A DNA stretch of 64,000 nt, taken from NCBI RefSeq assembly GCF_000829695.1, contig NZ_BBNN01000019.1, positions 1-64,000 of the forward strand, read 5' to 3'. This document shows, piece after piece, positions 16,603-25,505 of this stretch (positions within the stretch are counted from its first letter, which is position 1; every line of letters begins with the position of its first letter). The notes under the pieces are model-generated. The model was not told the origin of the DNA. It worked only from the letters and a program-made list of their open reading frames with translations, and ran no database searches. Origin of the DNA: Streptomyces sp. NBRC 110035. Lineage in GTDB: Bacteria; Actinomycetota; Actinomycetes; Streptomycetales; Streptomycetaceae. The position numbers and the translations under genes were made by a program.

Positions 16603-17967
16603 TCACCCGTCCGAACGGGCTGGGCAGGGCTTGGGGGGCGGGCGGTCGCCGGGACGGGAAGTGCGGTGCTGCCCATGGCCCACGGGGGAGGGAGAGGGAC
16701 CCACGGGCACCTGCCCCCCGGGGTCCCGAGCGGGACGGTCCACGGCGACAACCGGCTTCGGCCCTCTCCCGCGGAGCCGGTCACGTCGCAGCAAGGGCCG
16801 TTCGACGAGGAGGTACGAGGCGAGGGCCGCCGCGACCGTCACCGCGAAGCCCGCCGGGAGCAGCCGGCCGCCCTCCACCCCGAGGTCGTGGAGCAGCCGG
16901 ATGACGGGGTAGTGCCACAGGTACATCCCGTAGCTGAGGTTGCGTCCCACCCATGCCGGCGCGGAGACCGACAGCAGACGGGAGGGCCACGACCGGGGAC
17001 ACAGTTCCATGGCTGCCACCACACCGGCCGTCAGAACGGCGGCGGCCAGGAATCCGACCGTGTACCACACGGGGTTCCACGCGCTCGCCCCGGTGATCGG
17101 GACCTGCCAGGCGATCAGCCCCAGCAGCGCGAGCGCGGGCCAGCACAGCCGCCCCGCCCATCGGCGCAACAGCGCCAGCCGGGGATCGTCTGCGCGCAGC
17201 CGGGCCAGGACCAGGGCCAGCAGGGCACCGACGAGGAGCTGGTCGACGCGGGTGTCGGGGCCGTTGTAGATGCGGTGCGCCGCCGTGGGATCCCAGAGCA
17301 CCGTCCGCCAGAGCACCGGCAGGACGCACAGCACCGCGACCCAGCCCAGCACCGTCCGCGCCCCGGTGCGCCGCAGCAGCACCAGCAGCAGGAGCGGCCA
17401 GACCAGATAGAACTGTTCCTCCACCCCCAGGGACCAGGTGTGGCTGAGCGCCGCGGTGAGGTCCGAGTACGGCCCGGGTTCCCCGGCCCGGACGAGATTG
17501 ACCACCGAGGCCGCGGCCAGCACGGCCGCCGTCCACGCCCCGTCGAACAACGGCAGGGGGAACGCCACCGACAGCAGAGCGGTGACCGCGCACACCACCA
17601 GCAGTGCCGGCCCCAGTCGCAGCCAGCGCCGACGGTAGAAGGACCGCAGGCCGATGCGACCGGTTCGCGCGTACTCGGCCACCAGCAGCCGGGTGATGAC
17701 AAAGCCGCTGAGCGTGAAGAAGACGTCCACGGCCACCGCGCCTCCGGGCACCGCGCCCGGCTCCACGTGATAGACGATCACCAACACCACCGCGACCGCC
17801 CGCAACCCGTCCAGCCCTGCCACCCGCCCGCCCCGCGGTGCCGACGGAAAACCCCGCCCGCCGCCTCCTCGCCGCTCCGCCGACGAGGGAACGCGGGCCG
17901 GCGACGCTCGCGTGCCCTGGCTCCGCTCCGTGGCCCCGTACGCCGCGCTCGGATGGGGAATGCTCAT
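16603..17967 (-). CDS. Acyltransferase 3 (OafA/YrhL-like) membrane protein
   Basis: Integral membrane protein of about 454 residues with some ten hydrophobic segments. The family signature is visible: GLDGLRAVAVVLVIVYH with the catalytic His, AVAVDVFFTLSGFVITRLL, FYRRRWLRLGPALL and TWSLGVEEQFYLVWPLLLL. The C-terminal region has GRNLSYGMYLWHYPVIRLLH and LVERPLLRRDRLRGR. Such enzymes O-acylate sugars, lipids or antibiotics at the membrane. The ATG at 17967 is used; a GTG at 18048 is possible, and neither has a strong ribosome site. The last 45 residues are Pro/Arg-rich and low in complexity. The acyl acceptor is unknown. Confidence 0.88.
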   Translation of the reverse strand: MSIPHPSAAYGATERSQGTRASPARVPSSAERRGGGGRGFPSAPRGGRVAGLDGLRAVAVVLVIVYHVEPGAVPGGAVAVDVFFTLSGFVITRLLVAEYARTGRIGLRSFYRRRWLRLGPALLVVCAVTALLSVAFPLPLFDGAWTAAVLAAASVVNLVRAGEPGPYSDLTAALSHTWSLGVEEQFYLVWPLLLLVLLRRTGARTVLGWVAVLCVLPVLWRTVLWDPTAAHRIYNGPDTRVDQLLVGALLALVLARLRADDPRLALLRRWAGRLCWPALALLGLIAWQVPITGASAWNPVWYTVGFLAAAVLTAGVVAAMELCPRSWPSRLLSVSAPAWVGRNLSYGMYLWHYPVIRLLHDLGVEGGRLLPAGFAVTVAAALASYLLVERPLLRRDRLRGRGPKPVVAVDRPARDPGGQVPVGPSPSPVGHGQHRTSRPGDRPPPKPCPARSDG

Positions 17968-18142
17968 CAAAGCGGCGTCTGCCCAGGCCCGGCGGAGAGC
18001 ACACCTTTTTCTCGCCTCCCCCACCCGATCGACGCCGCCCCTCCTCACCGCACGGGGTGGTTTCCGCCCGGGTCAGACGTGTGCCGCGGGCCGGCCCGGC
18101 GTGAGCGGCCGCGGCGTTCCGGGACGGTCCGGCGGCCGGCCC

Positions 18143-18496
18143 TCAGGTTCCCCCGGCGTCGACGCCCCGGTCATCGGCGACGGGTTCGCCGGTACCGTCC
18201 GCTCGTGTGCCCTCGTCGGGCCGTTCGCCGGTGCCGTCCCCGGCCGGTCCTCCCACGTCGGGAACCTCCTGCCGTATCTTCTCGTCAAGGGATTCACCCT
18301 CGTACTGCTCGGACGCCGTGGTGCCGGTTTTGGTGACACCCAGCGGTCCTTCCGGCGGGGAGTAGCCCTCGTCCAGCATGTCGTCGTAGGTCCGCTCGCC
18401 CACGGCGTTCTGCAGGTCCAGCGGGGACGCGTCCTCCTGCTCCTCATTGCCGCCGGTGGGCTGGTGGACGTCGTCCGCCATGTTCTGATCGCTCAT
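18143..18496 (-). CDS. DUF5709-domain protein
   Basis: Acidic, hydrophilic protein of 117 residues with the DUF5709 core LDEGYSPPEGPLGVTKTGTT and SEQYEGESLDEKIRQEVPDV. These small proteins are common in Streptomyces and have no assigned function. GGAAGG precedes the ATG. It is transcribed away from the SpoIIE-type phosphatase gene 280 bases upstream; family members often lie beside stress-response genes. Confidence 0.85.
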   Translation of the reverse strand: MSDQNMADDVHQPTGGNEEQEDASPLDLQNAVGERTYDDMLDEGYSPPEGPLGVTKTGTTASEQYEGESLDEKIRQEVPDVGGPAGDGTGERPDEGTRADGTGEPVADDRGVDAGGT

Positions 18497-18777
18497 GTTC
18501 GCCTTCCGCCCGTGATCGGTTCACGCTTCCGTCAGGGACAGCGAGTACCCGGCCCATGGCCCCTGTAGCGTGATCGTCCCGGGAGCGACGTGCCGTCGCC
18601 GCCGGTTGGGCGTGCTGTCCGCATATGAGTGATGTTGGGTGTGGCGCACCGGCGGCAGGCCGCCGAGGGCGCGCGGCGAAGCACGGCCGTCACCCAGCGG
18701 AGGACCGGGCTCTCCTCGGCTGTGCGGGCGGAAGCGGGCCGGCCTCCTCCCCCCCCTGTGTGGTGGGTGAACCTCCG

Positions 18778-20838
18778 ATGGATGCCGCGATGGCCGCCCT
18801 GCTCGGGGACAGTGGCGCGTTCGGGGGGCTGCTGTACGTGCTGCCACCGGGCGGAGATGCTCTGTGGCTGGTGATGGTGGCCGGGATTCCGCAGGAGTTC
18901 GCGGCTCCGTGGAGGCGGGTCGCGCTGACCGATCCGATGCCGGTGGCGGACGCCGTGCACGAGCGGCGCCTGGTGTGGATCGCCGGTCAGGAGGACATGA
19001 CCCGCCGATACCCGCGGCCGGCGCTCGTACTGCCGTACGACTTCACACTGTCGGCCGCCCCGGTCGCTTCCGGCACGGCGCTTCAAGGCGGACTGGTACT
19101 GCTGTTGCCCGGGGAGCGCCCACCGCAGCCCAGCACTCAGGAGCGCGACATCATCGAGACGGGCTGCCGCCGCTTGGGCACCCTCCTGCAACAGGCGGCG
19201 GACCGCGACGATCCGCTCCTGTCCGCCGGCCGGCCGCGGACACTCCCGCCGCCGGCCGGGCCCGCTGCCTCCTCCGCCGAGGAGGCAGCGGCCTCGGCCT
19301 TCGCCGACCGTCTGCCGGGCGGATCCTGCGGACTGGACATCAACGGCCGCATCACCTTCATCACCCGGGCCGGGGCCGACCTCGTCGGTGCCGACCGGGC
19401 CGACCTGGTGGGTTCCCTGCCCTGGGAGGTGTTGCCGTGGACGGACGTCCCCCAGGTCGAGGACCGCTACCGGGCGGCCCTGGTCAGCCGTCGGCCACAG
19501 GCGTTCACCGTCCTGCGCCCGCCGGATGTGTGGCTGGACTTCGAGCTGTACCCGGACGCTTCCGGCATCAGCGTCCGCATCGCTCGCGGTGACCCGTCCG
19601 GCGATGCTCCCCCGCCGCGGTCCGTGGCCGCCGCCGGTCCCAGTCGTGCCAGCGTGCTGTACCACCTGATGCATCTGGCCGCCACCCTCACCGAGGCGGC
19701 GGGCGTGCAGGATGTGGTCGAGCAGACCGCCGACCAGTTGCTGCCCGCTCTGGGCGCGCAGGGCATGGTGCTGATGGCTGCCGAGGACGGCCGCCTGAGG
19801 GTCCTCGGTCACCGGGGCTACCGCGCCCGGCTCGTGGACCGTTTCGATGCCGTTCCGCTGAGCTCGGACATTCCCGGCAGCAAGGTTCTGACCACCGGTG
19901 TCCCGGATTTCTTCGCGGACTTCGCCGGCCTGCGGCGCGCCTACCCGCTCACCGTGCACGAGGACGGGATGGCCTCCTGGGCCTTTTTGCCGCTGATCGC
20001 GTCCGGCCGTCCCATCGGCTCCCTCCTCCTCGCCTACAGCCGGCCCCGTCTCTTCCCGCCCGCCGAGCGCGCCGTTCTCACCTCACTGGCCGGTCTGGTG
20101 GGGCAGGCCCTGGACCGTGCCAGGCTCTACGACGCCAAACACCGGCTCGCCCGCCGCCTGCAGTCCGACCTGCTGCCGCGCGCTGCCCCGGGTCGCCGGT
20201 CTGAAGGTCGCCGCCCGCTATCTGCCCGCTGCCCGGGGCCTGGGCATCGGCGGCGACTTCTACGACCTGATCCGCCTCGACGCGCACACCGCCGGCGCCA
20301 CCATCGGCGACGTGCAGGGTCACAACGTGGACGCCGCGGCGCTCATGGGGCAGGTCCGCACCGCCGTCCACGCCCACGCCACCGTGGGCGCCTCCCCCGA
20401 CCACGTGCTGGCCGGCGCCAACCGTCTGCTCACCGACCTGGACCCCGGCCTGTTACGAGCTGTGTCTACGTGCACCTCGACCTCGCCACCCACCGTGCGG
20501 GCCTGGCCACCGCCGGCCACCCGCCTCCCCTTCTGCGCCACGCCGACGGACGCACCGAACTCATCGACGTCCCCCCGGGCCTCCTGCTCGGCATCGCCCC
20601 CGACGTCCTTTACCCGACACGGGAGTTCCCCCTGCCGCCCGGCTGTGTGCTCGCCCTGTACACCGACGGGCTCGTCGAGGCCCCCGGCGTCGACCTCGAC
20701 GACGCGACCGCGGCCCTCGCCGGGCTCCTGGAAGACACCGATCCCACCGACCTCGACGCCATGGCCGATGCCCTCATGCGGCATGCTCCCAGCCCTGACG
20801 ACGACATCGCCCTGCTCCTCATCGGCATCGGCGAATGA
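18778..20838 (+). CDS. PAS/GAF-SpoIIE serine phosphatase with two frame changes in the catalytic domain
   Basis: Open frame of 686 codons from the ATG at 18778 (the frame is open further upstream). Order: N-terminal GAF-like sensor (MDAAMAALLGDSGAFGGLLY), a PAS domain near residue 180 (GLDINGRITFITRAGADLVG), a GAF domain near residues 300-450 and a C-terminal SpoIIE/PP2C phosphatase. After RRLQSDLLPR (about 20185) the continuous frame becomes Arg/Pro-rich nonsense, while the next frame carries the true domain with GIGGDFYDLIRLD and ATIGDVQGHNVDAAALMGQV; near 20455 the sense returns to the first frame (CVYVHLDLATHRAGLATAGH). An extra base and a later missing base explain it. As written, the metal-binding Asp residues are lost. 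Such phosphatases act on anti-sigma antagonists. Confidence 0.75.
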   Translation: MDAAMAALLGDSGAFGGLLYVLPPGGDALWLVMVAGIPQEFAAPWRRVALTDPMPVADAVHERRLVWIAGQEDMTRRYPRPALVLPYDFTLSAAPVASGTALQGGLVLLLPGERPPQPSTQERDIIETGCRRLGTLLQQAADRDDPLLSAGRPRTLPPPAGPAASSAEEAAASAFADRLPGGSCGLDINGRITFITRAGADLVGADRADLVGSLPWEVLPWTDVPQVEDRYRAALVSRRPQAFTVLRPPDVWLDFELYPDASGISVRIARGDPSGDAPPPRSVAAAGPSRASVLYHLMHLAATLTEAAGVQDVVEQTADQLLPALGAQGMVLMAAEDGRLRVLGHRGYRARLVDRFDAVPLSSDIPGSKVLTTGVPDFFADFAGLRRAYPLTVHEDGMASWAFLPLIASGRPIGSLLLAYSRPRLFPPAERAVLTSLAGLVGQALDRARLYDAKHRLARRLQSDLLPRAAPGRRSEGRRPLSARCPGPGHRRRLLRPDPPRRAHRRRHHRRRAGSQRGRRGAHGAGPHRRPRPRHRGRLPRPRAGRRQPSAHRPGPRPVTSCVYVHLDLATHRAGLATAGHPPPLLRHADGRTELIDVPPGLLLGIAPDVLYPTREFPLPPGCVLALYTDGLVEAPGVDLDDATAALAGLLEDTDPTDLDAMADALMRHAPSPDDDIALLLIGIGE

Positions 20839-21272
20839 CGCGAGGACCACCGCGTCGTCCTCGGTGTCCCGCCCACCGGCGCCCGTCCCAGCCGTGTCCG
20901 TCGCACCAGCCGGTCGGGCCGCGGTGGTGCCGGCGTTCAAGGCGTCGCCAGGCCGCCCGTGAGCTTCCGGAGGAGGGCTCAGCCGGGCCGCCGGCCCGTT
21001 CGTCCGCCCGGCACCGCAGGTGTGCCGGTGCGACGACGAGGGCGGCGACGTCCACCCTGCTCGGACGGCCACGCTCCACGCGGAGGCGGGGAACGGATCC
21101 TGCCGGCACCGGCGCGGGCGCCTCCCCTCGTCGGGCCGGACGGGTGCCGGAAGGCCGACCCGTCTGACGCCGGGACCGGCCCACGGTCACGGACCACGCC
21201 CGTTCACGGATCGACGGACGACGGGGCACCTCACCCGCGTGAGACGAGCTGCGGCGCCGAAGCGACGGACCG
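20839..21272. other. Gap without recognisable gene
   Basis: GC-rich stretch of about 430 bases between the phosphatase stop and the terminator of the sigma factor gene. Open frames exist on both strands but are Arg/Pro-rich, lack ribosome sites and look like noncoding high-GC sequence. Confidence 0.4.
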
Positions 21273-21316
21273 CACCACGCCGCCGCCCGAAGGACGAACC
21301 GGGCGGCGGCGTGGTG
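21273..21316 (-). terminator. Strong hairpin terminator of the sigma factor gene
   Basis: Perfect 17-bp inverted repeat: left arm CACCACGCCGCCGCCCG, a 10-base loop, right arm CGGGCGGCGGCGTGGTG. It begins 8 bases past the stop codon of the minus-strand sigma gene. There is no U run, as is usual in this kind of genome. Confidence 0.75.
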
Positions 21317-21323
21317 GGGTCGG

Positions 21324-21941
21324 TCAGGCCGCGGCGGCCGCCGGCGTGCAGCGCTCGGCGTCGTCCAGCCACTCGATCAGCGAGGTGCGGGCGCGGGCGA
21401 CGCGTGAGCGCACCGTGCCGATGGGGCAGTCGCTGACACTCGCCGCCTCCGCGTAGGGAAGGCCCACCACCTGGGTGAGGACGAATGCCTCCCGGCGGTC
21501 GTCCGGAAGCGTTTCCAGGAGTTCGACGAGGGCGATGCCGTCGTCGAAGCCGGGCAGGCCGCGCGGCTGGGTGCGTTCGGCGGCCGACTGCCAGTCGTCC
21601 GTGTCCGCCAGGCGCGGCCGGGAGGACGCGTGGCGAATGCTGTCGACCACCGCACGGCGGGCGATGGACAGCAGCCAGGTGCGGGCCGAGGAGCGGCCCT
21701 CGAAGCGGTGCAGGCCGCCCAGGGCCCGCAGGAACGTGTCCTGGGCCAGATCGTCGGCGCTTTGGGGGTCGGCGCCGAGGAACGTCACGTAGTGGCGGAC
21801 GTCCCGGTGCAGGGCGCGGACGAAGCGTTCGACAGCGTCGGGGTCGCCGCTGCGGGCGGCGAGCGCCCATGCGGTGATCGAGTCGTCTCTCGGCACTTCT
21901 CCTGATTCTTCGCGTGCTGAAGACAGGGCAGGTGTGATCAC
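21324..21941 (-). CDS. ECF-type RNA polymerase sigma factor
   Basis: Protein of 205 residues. Sigma region 2 is at about residues 35-100 (VRHYVTFLGADPQSADDLAQ, DTFLRALGGLHRFEGRSSAR, TWLLSIARRAVVDSIRHAS) and region 4 at about 135-190 (LPDDRREAFVLTQVVGLPYA, EAASVSDCPIGTVRSRVARA). Region 3 is absent, as in ECF factors. The GTG at 21941 has AAGGAG nine bases upstream; a second GTG 19 codons later is possible. No anti-sigma gene follows; the neighbour upstream on the same strand is a frameshifted membrane protein whose intact relatives lie beside such sigma factors as far as I recall. Confidence 0.9.
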   Translation of the reverse strand: MITPALSSAREESGEVPRDDSITAWALAARSGDPDAVERFVRALHRDVRHYVTFLGADPQSADDLAQDTFLRALGGLHRFEGRSSARTWLLSIARRAVVDSIRHASSRPRLADTDDWQSAAERTQPRGLPGFDDGIALVELLETLPDDRREAFVLTQVVGLPYAEAASVSDCPIGTVRSRVARARTSLIEWLDDAERCTPAAAAA

Positions 21942-22123
21942 CTGGTGTCTCTCCTTCTCGGGGATCCGGGGACCGGCGTCCGTACCGGCGCGCGGAACAG
22001 CGGGCGGCACGGTGCAATCCGGTGAAGGGGTGGACGGCCGGGCGCGGGAGTGCGCGGCCGATGCCCGAGGCGGGAGCCGACGGCTCGTCGTCCTCGTGGA
22101 CGGCCTCGGGAAGCCGGCTGTCA

Positions 22124-22815
22124 TCAGGCGACAGCGGTCTCCACGGGCGGTCCCCGGGAAATGATCACGTGGGTGAGGAGGAGCCGTCGCGGCGCGTGGC
22201 CCGAGCGGCCCCGGCGGGCGCGGACGCGCGGCCGGTGCGGCGGCTCGGGCAGCCGCAGGATCAGGCGCAGCGGCGCGACGAGCCGGCCCGCGAGCACCCG
22301 CAGGATGCGGAAGGCGGCACGCTCGCCGTGGGCGAGCCACAGGCCGCACAGCAGCGCGGCCAGCAGGTGGGCGGCGAGCATGCCGGTCGAGGACATGCCG
22401 CCCGTGCCGTGGTCCGGAAAGTGCGCCGCCCCCGTGTGGTCCGCCGACGCCATGGAGTGCAGGGCACCCGTCGGGTGCTGCGTGGGTCCCATGGAGGCCG
22501 GCATCGTCTCGCGCTCCGCGCCCGGCCCCCCGTGCGAACCGCCCACCAGGTGGTCCAGCCACCGCCGGACGAGCGTTCCGCCACGGGACGTTTCCGGATG
22601 GACGGCTGCCTGCGTGAGCGAGAACCACGCGTGGAGTACGGCCTGTGCGGCGACCGTGAGGGACCCGACCAGGGCCGGCCCGCGCTCCCGGCCGGCCGCC
22701 AGGCCTTGCCGCCGGTGGCCGCCGCCCCCACGGCCATGGCCCACCAGGGCACCGCGGTCTTCGACATCATGACGTGGCCCAGGGAGGTGAGCAGCACGCA
22801 GACGGCCGCGAACAC
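22124..22815 (-). pseudogene. Membrane protein of unknown function, frameshifted
   Basis: The start (FAAVCVLLTSLGHVMMSKTA, VPWWAMAVGAAATGGKAW) is in one frame and the rest (GRERGPALVGSLTVAAQAVL, HAWFSLTQ, then SSTGMLAAHLLAALLCGLWL, AHGERAAFRILRVLAGRLVA) is in another, with the change near 22700 in a GC-rich run. Put together, it is a protein of about 230 residues with four or five hydrophobic segments and a His-rich middle (HSMASADHTGAAHFPDHG). Comparable proteins occur in many Streptomyces without a known role; the His/Met-rich part suggests metal contact. It lies just upstream of the ECF sigma gene on the same strand. One indel, or one sequencing error, accounts for the break. Confidence 0.65.
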
Positions 22816-23347
22816 GGCGGCCCTGAGCGCGCGAGAACACCCCCAGCAGTCATGGCGGCCTCATCCTCGCAGTCCGGGTCTCACGCGTCACGAGAAGGTA
22901 CGCAAAGGCCCCCGGGTCCCGACTCAACCCGGTCACCGTGACACAGGCCACAGCGACCGGCCGGACCTCACGGGTCGTTCCTGCCGCCTCCTGCTGAGGG
23001 CCCGGGAAGCGCCGCCGGGACGAAGCGTCGCCGGGGAGGGAGGCCGGCGGCGGAGTGGGGTCCGGGCTACGGACGAAAGCCGCTCGGCGAGGACGGACGC
23101 GGACATGACCGCGCTGCTGACGTGCGCCGTGGCCTTCTCCACGGGGCGGCTGCCCCTGCTCGGCGCCCGCGGACCGCGCCCGGTGGACGACCCGGACGTG
23201 TCGCCGGCCGGGCCTGGCCTGACCACGACCACCGGCTTCGGCGCGGCGGCCGTGCTCCCACCGCCCGGTGGCCGCCCGGTCGATGGCTCGCAGGCCGGAC
23301 TCGGAGCCGTCGGCGCCGGCGACCGGGGGCGGGTCACCCCGTCCTCA
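22816..23347. other. Gap of about 530 bases before the IS5-family element
   Basis: No convincing gene. It may hold the promoter of the minus-strand membrane protein, and it formerly adjoined the 3' end of the alcohol dehydrogenase gene now on the other side of the insertion sequence. Confidence 0.4.
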
Positions 23348-24448
23348 GAGGGCGTTCATCCAGATTTTCTCCTGAATGCGGCTTTCATTGCTGCCCTAAT
23401 TTGGGGCCTTTGATCGCGTGCGCAACATTTACACTGCATCCGACAGGGAGGAGCGGTATCCATCTCATCCGCTTCCATGCTTGGAAGTACGTCTGATTTG
23501 AGAATGCCCCGGACTCTCCCAACGATCGGCGGAACGCTGCCTTCCGAGCATCGATGTGATCGATCTTGGGCGTGAGTCAGCGCAAGCCGTACCCCAGCGA
23601 CCTGTCCGACGCCCGATGGGCCTTGATCGAGCCGACCTTGACGGCCTGGCGACAGGCCCGGCTCGACCGCCGGCCCACGGGTGCGCCGGCCAAAGTCGAA
23701 CTGCGCGATGTGTTCAACGCGATCCTCTACGCGAACCGCACCGGAATCCCCTGGAAATACCTCCCCCACGACTTCCCGAGCCACGGCACCGCCTACTTCT
23801 ACTACGCCGCCTGGCGCGACGAGGGAATATTCGAACAGCTCAACTACGACCTCGTCGGCCTCGCCCGGGTGAAGGATGGGCGCAAGCCCGAACCGACGGC
23901 CTCCGTGATCGACACCCAGAGCGTGAAGACCTCCTCCAACGTGCCTGTGACCAGCCAGGGAACGGATGCGGCGAAGAAGATCGTCGGCAGGGAGCGAGGC
24001 ATCCTCACCGACACGATCGGGCTCCTCCTCGCCGTGACCGTCACCGCCGCGAGCCTCTCCGAGAACGCTGTAGGAATTCGCCTTCTCGACCGGGCCAAGG
24101 AGGCCTATCCGACCATCTCCAAAAGCTGGGTCGACACCGGCTTCAAGAACGCCGTCATCGAGCACGGAGCCGGCCTCGGAATCGACGTCGAAGTCGTCAA
24201 CAGAAACCCAGGCGTTCGCGGATTTCACGTAGTCAAAAAGGCGCTGGGTAGTGGAGCGAAGCATCGGATGGATCATGATGCACCGCCGCCTTGCCCGCGA
24301 CTACGAGACGCTGCCCTCCAGCTCCAAAGCCATGATCCACATCGCCTCGATCGACAACCTCGTCAAGCGTATAACGGGCGAAGTCACACCCACCTGGCGA
24401 GGAGCCTACTAGGAGATAAAGGGCAATTCATCTAGATCAAACGCCCTC
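23348..24448 (+). mobile_element. IS5-family (IS427-group-like) insertion sequence with TCA target duplication
   Basis: Element of about 1.1 kb. The left end GAGGGCGTTCATCCAGAT matches the inverted right end GAGGGCGTTTGATCTAGAT with one gap and two mismatches. It is flanked on both sides by TCA (23345-23347 and 24449-24451), which fits the TNA target typical of the IS427 group. Base composition is clearly lower in GC than its surroundings, especially between 23355 and 23470. The right-hand TCA copy is the complement of the stop codon of the adjacent alcohol dehydrogenase gene, so the insertion fell exactly on that stop. Confidence 0.82.
23572..24412 (+). pseudogene. IS5-family transposase, broken by a one-base shift before the catalytic Glu
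   Basis: From the GTG at 23572 the frame reads SQRKPYPSDLSDARWALIEP, then IPWKYLPHDFPSHGTAYFYY, the catalytic Asp in VIDTQSVKTSSN and the second Asp in WVDTGFKN. After RGFHVVKK (24232-24240, AAAAAG) the frame becomes nonsense, while one base further on the reading is RRWVVERSIGWIMMHRRLAR to TPTWRGAY, ending at 24412. The catalytic Glu (VVERS) lies beyond the shift. Removing one A from the A5 run restores HVVKRRWVVERS, so a one-base insertion is likely. Programmed shifting occurs in some IS427-group elements but would have to be +1 here. Confidence 0.82.
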
Positions 24449-25471
24449 TCAGTCTCCCGTGCCGAGGTCGAAGACGATGCGGGCCTTGACATGACCGCGC
24501 AGGACCTCGTCGATGGATTCGTTGACGGCGGTGAGCGGGCGGGTCTCCTGGATGACCTTCGTCCGGTCGGCCGCGTGGAGCTGGAAGACCTCGGCGAGGT
24601 CCTGGCGGGTACCGACGATGGAGCCGATCACGGAGGTGCCGTTGAGCACGGTGTCGAAGATCGGGACCTGGATGGTGCCGTGGGCGGGCAGGGCGACCAT
24701 GACGAGCTTTCCGCCGCGTCGCAGGCCGGAGTTGACGGCTTCGAAGGCGGCCGGGTTCACGGCGAGGGCGAGGGCGGCGTGGGCGCCGCCGTGCCGCTTC
24801 AGCTCCGCGCCGACGTCCTGGGTGCGGGCGTCGATGAGGATGTCGGCGCCCAGCTCCCGGGCGAGTTCGAGCTTGTCGTCGGTGACGTCGATGGCGGCGA
24901 CGGTGGCGCCGGCGATCTTCGCGTACTGCACCGCCAGGTGGCCCAGTCCGCCGACGCCGGAGATGGCGACGAGCTGGGCGGGCCGGACACCGGCGACCTT
25001 CAGGGCCTTGTAGGTGGTGACGCCCGCGCAGGTCAGCGGGGCGGCGTCGACGGCGCTGACGCCCTCGGGCACGGGCTGGGCGAAATCGGCCCGGGCCAGC
25101 ATCTTCTCGGCGTACCCACCGTCACAGCCGTAGCCGGTGTTGACCTGACTCTCGCACAGCGTCTCCCAGCCGGACAGGCAGTGCTCGCACCTTCCGCACG
25201 CGCTGCCGAGCCACGGCACGGCGACCCGCTGACCGACGGCGAGGTGGGTGACGCCCTCGCCGAGCTCCTCGACGAGGCCGACGCCTTCGTGGCCGGGTAC
25301 GAAGGGCGGGGTGGGCTTGACGGGCCAGTCGCCGTGCGCGGCGTGGATGTCGGTGTGGCACAGCCCGGACGCCTCGACGCGGACGCGGATCTGCCCGGGG
25401 CCGGGCTCGGGGTCGGGACGCTCCTCGATGACCAGGGGCTTACCGAATTCCCGTACGACCGCTGCCTTCAT
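24449..25471 (-). CDS. adhP: Zinc-dependent alcohol dehydrogenase
   Basis: Medium-chain dehydrogenase of 340 residues that interconverts alcohols and aldehydes with NAD(H). The catalytic zinc site is visible in SGLCHTDIHAAHGDWPV and PFVPGHEGVGLVEELG, the structural zinc site as four Cys in CGRCEHCLSGWETLC, and the Rossmann motif as ISGVGGLGHLAVQYAK. It is of the AdhP (propanol-preferring) type. GCGAGGACATC precedes the ATG. It lies 34 bases after the universal stress protein gene, so the two form an operon. An IS5-family element abuts its stop codon, and the target duplication restores it. With AdhE and PFL nearby, an ethanol-forming role under low oxygen is plausible. Confidence 0.93.
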   Translation of the reverse strand: MKAAVVREFGKPLVIEERPDPEPGPGQIRVRVEASGLCHTDIHAAHGDWPVKPTPPFVPGHEGVGLVEELGEGVTHLAVGQRVAVPWLGSACGRCEHCLSGWETLCESQVNTGYGCDGGYAEKMLARADFAQPVPEGVSAVDAAPLTCAGVTTYKALKVAGVRPAQLVAISGVGGLGHLAVQYAKIAGATVAAIDVTDDKLELARELGADILIDARTQDVGAELKRHGGAHAALALAVNPAAFEAVNSGLRRGGKLVMVALPAHGTIQVPIFDTVLNGTSVIGSIVGTRQDLAEVFQLHAADRTKVIQETRPLTAVNESIDEVLRGHVKARIVFDLGTGD

Positions 25472-25505
25472 GATGTCCTCGCTTCTCTTTCGGGGTGAGA
25501 GTGCC

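Noticed and set aside
16352..16606. Small gene on the minus strand after the ABC permease
   Set aside because: Some stretches look protein-like, but there is no ribosome site or known family; noted only as a possible remnant.
24231..24250. Programmed -1 frameshifting in the IS5 transposase
   Set aside because: The downstream frame needs +1, not -1, and removing one A gives the normal family sequence, so an indel is more likely.
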